Below are positions 59,401-64,000 of a stretch of DNA of 64,000 bases, one piece after another. The position numbers and the translations under genes are program-made. Origin of the DNA: Scleropages formosus (Eukaryota; Chordata; Actinopteri; Osteoglossiformes; Osteoglossidae); the NCBI RefSeq assembly GCF_900964775.1, contig NC_041808.1:2991595-3055594 (forward strand), in the 5' to 3' direction. Each line of letters starts with the position of its first letter. The stretch's first letter is position 1. A model generated the notes under the pieces. That model was not told the DNA's origin, made no database searches, and saw only the letters and a program-made list of their open reading frames with translations.

Positions 59401-61045
59401 GGACACTCCAACTAGGTGGGCAAGACAGAGAGGGACACCACTGTATGCAGCCCCAGTCATTCCCTCTAGTGTGTGTTAGGTATCGATTGCAAGGAGCTGC
59501 CTCTAAACTACATTCCCCCTCCCAAAATGAGGCAGACTGACACACAGCATAATGTGTGGTCGTCCTCCTGGAGGACTCAAGTGAGGCTATTTGCAGCAAA
59601 CATGAAATTTCTCATAAATCTGTTTAAATCTGGTAAACAAAATTTAATAAAACTACTTCTGTGAGCATGTTCCTACAAAGCCAAAAAAAAAGCACATGCA
59701 TGCACACACACGTGCGTTCTCTGCTCCAGCTCCCTTTTCAGAAGCCAGGGGGAAAAAATGACTTGCTCCTTATGCCGCCAATCCGTGGGCCTCCCGAGAC
59801 AATCGTCCCGTAGCCTGTGATTATTTGCTCTCGTGCCTCACACAGCAGCACGAAGCATTAGTGACGGCAGCGAGCGAATAACCGGTGAGCTAACGTCAGC
59901 CCTGCAATCCCTCGTTCGCAACGGACGAGGGCAGGGAGCACCGACAGGTGTTGCCTTCCCATCCCGCTGCACCTACAGCCAGGAAGACAAAGACTGCAAT
60001 TCAGGTATAAATCACTGCCGTTAGTTATAAATATGGATCGCTTTAGTTACTTGTGCAACCATAGAAACCTATACGAACTCAGCATTTTGCCCTCTTGTAC
60101 AGCTGGGTAATTACCAATGCTACGTTCAAAATGATGCATCCTGCAACTGACAGATCCGCTGTGGTCCTGCCGCTCCAGAAAGCGCCGAAAGCAGGTCTGT
60201 TTCAGACCCGGGGACGCAACAGGCGGTGGGGGGCTCAGCGAGGCCTGCAGCCAAACGTCATTTAATGCTGCACGTCTGCATGTTCACGTGAGGGGGTACA
60301 GAACCCACGCGTGTGAAAATCGCACCTCGATTGATCAGCAGTCGCCTCAACTCCAACACATTTTAATCCAAAGAAAGTCATGGCAACGACCACCCTTTTG
60401 CAATAAAGGGTTTCAAAACACATCCTTTCAGACTCACTTTTCCGCAGATCTCCTACCTCCCCCATAAATTTATTTCACTTCACTTGTAATATAAATAGTA
60501 TAAAAACAGTATAAAAATGAGCAGCAGCCATATAGAATTGATGGGGAATGCTGAGATCAGCTGCTGCTTATTTTTTCCACTATTTGTATTTTAAAAAAGC
60601 TAATTTTTATACTATTTATATAAATAATCTTCACCTCTGCTTATTTTTCTACTATGCAAATGAAACCTCCACCTCCGTTTGGTGAAATGCACTTTTGTTT
60701 TCTTTGAGCTGTACGCCACTGCGGAGAGGAGCACCTGTTCGGTGAATAAAGGCGAACGAAAATAAAAGCGAACGTTCGCCACACAGCGTTGTGTTCGCAT
60801 CCCGAAGGCAGCTGGCAGTTTTCAGACCTCCTTAAAGCCTCAGGTTGAGCGGGTGGGCGGCATCGCTCATTGTTCAGGAGACCTATAACTCCTGTGCTGC
60901 AGAGATTAAAACCCTACATTAAAGGTGGGACCTCTTACTGACCGTGATGTAGAAGGTGGTGACCACATTGAGGGAGGATGTGAAGATGGTGCTCATCCTC
61001 TTGACCGAGGGCTCATCTAGGCTGTCGTAGGTGGGCAAGACCTGC
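46641..61045 (-). CDS. slc38a10: SLC38A10, SNAT-type amino-acid transporter (3' ten exons)
   Basis: SLC38A10 is a sodium-coupled neutral amino-acid transporter relative with an unusually long cytosolic tail. Exons (minus): 61045-60943, 58388-58206, 57647-57536, 56200-56094, 52861-52699, 50261-50088, 49952-49545, 49403-49293, 47971-47636 and 47551-46641, 868 codons before the stop. The first five encode the later membrane helices: [88 protein letters not shown] and [20 protein letters not shown]. The tail keeps [21 protein letters not shown]-like [20 protein letters not shown], a coiled-coil-like [20 protein letters not shown] and the end [11 protein letters not shown] 14-residue repeat expands the coiled-coil part. 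The last intron (47552-47635) is 84 nt, open in frame and may be retained. The first exons, with the N-terminal helices, lie right of the window. Confidence 0.95.
47680..47868 (-). repeat. 42-bp coding minisatellite in SLC38A10
   Basis: About four near-perfect copies of a 42-nt unit encode [14 protein letters not shown] or [14 protein letters not shown], followed by a decayed fifth ([14 protein letters not shown]). The period is a multiple of three, so copy changes keep the frame. It extends the single QEQHKEIHQ segment found in human SLC38A10. Confidence 0.9.
50966..51002. repeat. (CA)n microsatellite
   Basis: An uninterrupted CA run lies in an SLC38A10 intron between 50262 and 52698. Confidence 0.9.
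51130..51440 (+). repeat. SINE-like repeat related to the one at 22040
   Basis: It has GTACAGTTTGCATGTTTGCC, CTCTGGTTTCCTCCCACAGT and CCAAAGACATGCATTTCAGC, then GACGGACTGCTGTCCCGTCC and CCACGACCCCACACTGGACA. It lies in an SLC38A10 intron. Confidence 0.6.
51905..51962. repeat. (GT)n microsatellite
   Basis: A GT run of nearly 60 nt is the longest simple repeat in the window. It lies in an SLC38A10 intron about 740 nt downstream, in transcript direction, of the 52699 donor. Confidence 0.95.
53180..54260. other. AT-rich SLC38A10 intron DNA
   Basis: This is very AT-rich, with several runs of T or A longer than 8. No exon, repeat family or other element is recognised. Confidence 0.4.
54270..54422 (-). 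repeat. tRNA-type SINE, family 3
   Basis: The minus strand has CCAGGAGGTGGTGTACTGGT, TAGTGCATCACATTGCAGTTG, a GGATCGAGGCTCAAATCCCT (B box), CCTTGATCAAGGTATTTACC and a CCCAGCTGCATTAATGGGTA body. It lies in an SLC38A10 intron. Confidence 0.65.
59115..59285 (+). repeat. SINE fragment, family 3
   Basis: It has GGTTCCAGGTTCAAAACTCA (B box), ATTACCTTGCTGTGCAAATG and GGGTAAAACTAAATATTTTA. It lies in an SLC38A10 intron. Confidence 0.5.
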
Positions 61046-61078
61046 CTGTGAGCCAGACAACAATGGAGCAGTGAGTAC

Positions 61079-61080
<2 letters not shown>

Positions 61081-61128
<48 letters not shown>
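61081..61128. repeat. (CA)n microsatellite beside an SLC38A10 acceptor
   Basis: The CA run lies about 35 nt upstream, in transcript direction, of the acceptor of the first visible SLC38A10 exon (61045). It is (TG)n in the pre-mRNA. Confidence 0.9.
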
Positions 61129-61129
<1 letters not shown>

Positions 61130-61131
<2 letters not shown>

Positions 61132-63740
61132 ACCCTAAAACAACTAGGAAAGACTTAGAAATCCTGCAAAAACTGCCTCATCTATACTGTAAAATGAGAA
61201 ATACAAAACAAACAGCACAACAGGACACAAAAAAAAAAGCACTGAGCTACAACTCGAAAGACTGAGAAAAAATTAATTTAGTTCTTAGCCTTTTCAGTTG
61301 ATGTCTGGTTGATGTGGACGAACAATGACCCCCCTCCCCTACCCCCCGACAAAGCTCCGCGACACCAGAGGCGATCCTCGTAAAAACAGCCAATTCTCAT
61401 TTTATTCGCAGCATCAAGAGTTACAGCAGGGTTAAGAACCACATTTTTTTCCCATGAGATATGTGCGCAGAAAAAGAAAAATCTTTGTCGGGGCGAATGT
61501 GAATTTTCTTGGGACGAGAAGGAAAGCACAAGTGGGCGGAGGTCAGGGGAGCTGGGCGATAATAAAATGATTCCATTTTTTGGAAACAAAAAGTGACAGA
61601 AATCATCATCTGTCACCGAGGTAATCCGCAAAAGTGTGAGTCGCCGGCCGAGGAATTTACAACCGCCATATATCTGGGGCGAGCGCGAGGCGCATTTTAA
61701 AACCTTGTCAAGTTCTTTGGCAGCCCGTTTTTGTCCCGTCTCCACAGAACGGAGGAAAACCCAAAAACGGCCCCTCTTATTTCCACCAGCCTTCGCACAA
61801 TTGCCAGAATGTTCCTGAATGCGCTTATTCAACGCGGAGCCATTGAGCTCCTGGCCCTGGATTCCGAACGGAATGAAACGGCTTTGAGAGAATTCCCCCG
61901 GTCGCAGTCCGCAGCACGCGGGTTCGAACCCTCGGCACTCGCTCCCGGACCACATCTGAATACCGAGCGCGCCACCCACCTCCATCGCTGACCGCCGGAG
62001 AGCCTTACGAGTCGTGCGCCACTCGATGGCTGTGATTTTTACCTCTCGGCAACACCGACTGTCTGCACTTTGTTAGTATTTTAGCTGTGTTTACTGGAAC
62101 TGAGCACATGTTGACGACACCCTCCTCACAAGTCGCACCACCACCTGACAGATACACACAGAAAAAACAACCCACAGCCCTGCTTTACTGTACTCTGCGG
62201 CACATGGCAGCTCTCGATGGTAACGGTCCCATCATTCTTACGTTCCATAACCACTAATCTATTTCCAGAGATATAAACATTTACCAGTTTATTTTCCACA
62301 GAAGCACTACTTTTTATATTTCTATGTATTATTATTACTGCACTTCACTTATTTTCTAAAAATTTATCCTCCCTGCGTAACAAACTCAACCTGCGTTTAC
62401 TCTGCCAGCCAACAGATGGCACTAAACAGCAGCAATAAAAGAACATGGGTGCGATACCACAGTAACCAACCTCACTTGCACTTTGACTACAGCTTGTGCC
62501 TGGTAAGTGTTTGCAATCACTAGCCAGACGAAAATCGTTTACAGAATTAATCAGTGAAAAGGAATCAAGATATTTTAATTTAGCATTATTTTAATGTAGC
62601 TCAAAGTTAAGAAAATATTGTAATGAAACAAAACACATTCTAAAATGATTAAATTTTAATTATTTAAAATGTATTATATACTCCTTTTGTGAGAGGCAAA
62701 CCTAACTCTGTGAAAGTACATAAGCAGAGGAGCCAGAGTATTCTAGATTGCGTGAGAGCGCCGCCCACCCTCCAACATGCCAGCCAGTATCACATTGGGT
62801 CAAAGTCCACAATTCAACCAGACATCGCTACACTGGAGAACGAAAAAGGAGACACACACACACACACACACACACAAAAAAAGGACTCCATACCGATGAA
62901 GAGACTCTCACAAGCACAGGCCAAGGTGGACTGGAGGTGCACGCAGGAACAGCGGGATGAAGGAGAGGGAGGTGGACAGTCACAGAGAAGGGAAGATGTT
63001 GGAAGGAAGAAGCAGATCCCCACTGTCATTTCCCCTGCCATCCTCCAGTGGGCTAAGCGGGGACCTTTCTACCCCTGGCGTTGCCCACCGTCACACAAAC
63101 TCCAATTCACCCACTCTGTGCGTCAAGTCCAATTTTCCCCCTTTTGCTCTCTCTCCTTCCATCAACCTCATGCTCCTAGCTTGTCTTTGGTGTCAACTCC
63201 CGCTTGTGTAAAACTTAAAACAAAAATCTGGGGCAATTACTTAAAATACTATAGACCACAAAGAGTAAAATAAAATACAAAGGGAAACGTACAAATACTG
63301 TAAGTGCTTTGCAACAGCTCAGTGTGCCTACCTACATAAACTTTCTCTTGGTAATCAGTCAGAAAGGTGTCGGTCGACTAGGTCCCTCGACACCTGTCAA
63401 AGGCCCGTCACGCGTCAACCTAGTCAAGAGGCACCATCCACCCCACCCCCACCCAGCCACAGTTAGTGCTCCTGAACCACAGCAGTGGTTTGCATCTCCA
63501 ACGGGCTGCTGGGTTCTGCCGAGGAGGAAGGATACAGCATGGCAACAAGCAGTGATTCCGCGTTACTGGCTTTTGCTTGCGCTCTTGGTATTGGGGTTCG
63601 GGGGCTGAGTCAATAAAGACTGAGGGGGGAGGGAGGGCATAAGGTGAAAAGCTCAAACTGAACCAGTTAGCAAAGGGGAAAAATAGGACATTTTATTTTG
63701 GGGACAGATCTTGTTTCTATTAGTAATAACACACACACAT
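61130..63740. other. SLC38A10 intron, no exon found
   Basis: The exon that should precede 61045 (ending in the human FGMSFACQS segment) was searched for on the minus strand and not found. A CA run lies at 62852-62876. A tRNA-like word (GCACGCGGGTTCGAACCCTC) near 61915 may be another SINE fragment. Confidence 0.45.
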
Positions 63741-63747
63741 ACAGATG

Positions 63748-64000
63748 CTCCTCTACTTACGATGGTTCGACTCACGATTTTTCCAAGTAACGATGGTACG
63801 ACAGCGATACGCATTCGGTAGAATCCGTACTTCGAATTTTGAATTTCAATCTGTTCCCACGCTTGCGATATGATACGCTCCAGATGCTGGGCGATGGCAG
63901 CGATCTGCAGTCTCTGTAGCAATCACGCCAACGAGTGTAAACAACCCCAAGTGTAAACCGAAACTGTGTTGAAAGCGTTTATTTTGTGTTTTCGCATCCC
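63748..64000 (+). mobile_element. Possible Tigger-like DNA transposon end, cut by the window
   Basis: It begins CAGATGCTCCTCTACTTACG and continues GATGGTACGACAGCGATACG, CATTCGGTAGAATCCGTACT and TTCGAATTTTGAATTTCAAT. This wording resembles terminal parts of Tigger/pogo-type elements I recall from vertebrates. The other end and any transposase lie outside the window, so the call is tentative. Confidence 0.35.

Noticed and set aside
61278-61985. Minus-strand open frame of 235 codons
   Set aside because: It has no similarity to SLC38A10 or any family I know, includes a SINE-like word, and lacks splice signals at sensible places. It looks like chance in intron DNA.
1-64000. Retroviral, LTR or Polinton-type elements
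   Set aside because: No long terminal repeats, primer-binding sites, or capsid, polymerase, integrase or envelope-like frames were recognised.

Overview
The window is vertebrate nuclear DNA, most likely from a teleost fish. Genes are split into many short GT-AG exons. Introns carry CA/GT and TTA microsatellites and several families of tRNA-type SINEs, and the proteins read directly as orthologues of genes on human 17q25. The SINE types suggest an early-branching teleost such as an osteoglossomorph, but that is a weak inference. Exon boundaries were worked out by hand from splice-site motifs, reading-frame phase and recalled family sequences; no alignment was run.

Layout, left to right: (1) the 3' three exons of an otopetrin proton-channel gene (+, 155-1805); (2) about 4.6 kb without a gene, holding a Tigger/pogo-like transposon relic and SINEs; (3) a complete second otopetrin gene (+, 6448-11369, 7 coding exons, 593 aa); (4) HID1 (-, 13217-25740, 19 coding exons, 804 aa) with a GC-box-rich promoter; (5) MTNAP1, the C17orf80 orthologue (-, 27567-30064, first exon not found), whose last three exons encode a domain like ATP synthase subunit f; (6) a shared promoter with repeated NRF1-like sites; (7) VCF1/FAM104A (+, 32621-33930, 128 aa); (8) TEPSIN (-, 37126-42139, 13 exons, 559 aa); (9) a 397-bp head-to-head promoter; (10) NDUFAF8 (+, 42537-43747, 72 aa); (11) the 3' ten coding exons of SLC38A10 (-, 46641-61045), whose 5' exons lie beyond the right edge.

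The genes are not one pathway. They cover acid-gated proton channels (OTOP), dense-core vesicle/trans-Golgi function (HID1), mitochondrial nucleoid (MTNAP1), nuclear import of p97/VCP (VCF1), AP-4 vesicle coats (TEPSIN), complex I assembly (NDUFAF8) and amino-acid transport (SLC38A10). The two head-to-head pairs (MTNAP1/VCF1 and TEPSIN/NDUFAF8) are arrangements also known in human. In human these genes form three separate 17q25 clusters; here they are contiguous within about 60 kb.

I saw no prokaryotic system, CRISPR array, true tRNA or rRNA gene, or recognisable retroviral element. The most interesting signals are the ATP5MF-like C-terminus of MTNAP1, the repeated NRF1 modules in the MTNAP1/VCF1 promoter, the tandem otopetrins with a patch of identity and one GC-AG intron, and a coding minisatellite beside a frame-neutral 84-nt intron in SLC38A10.
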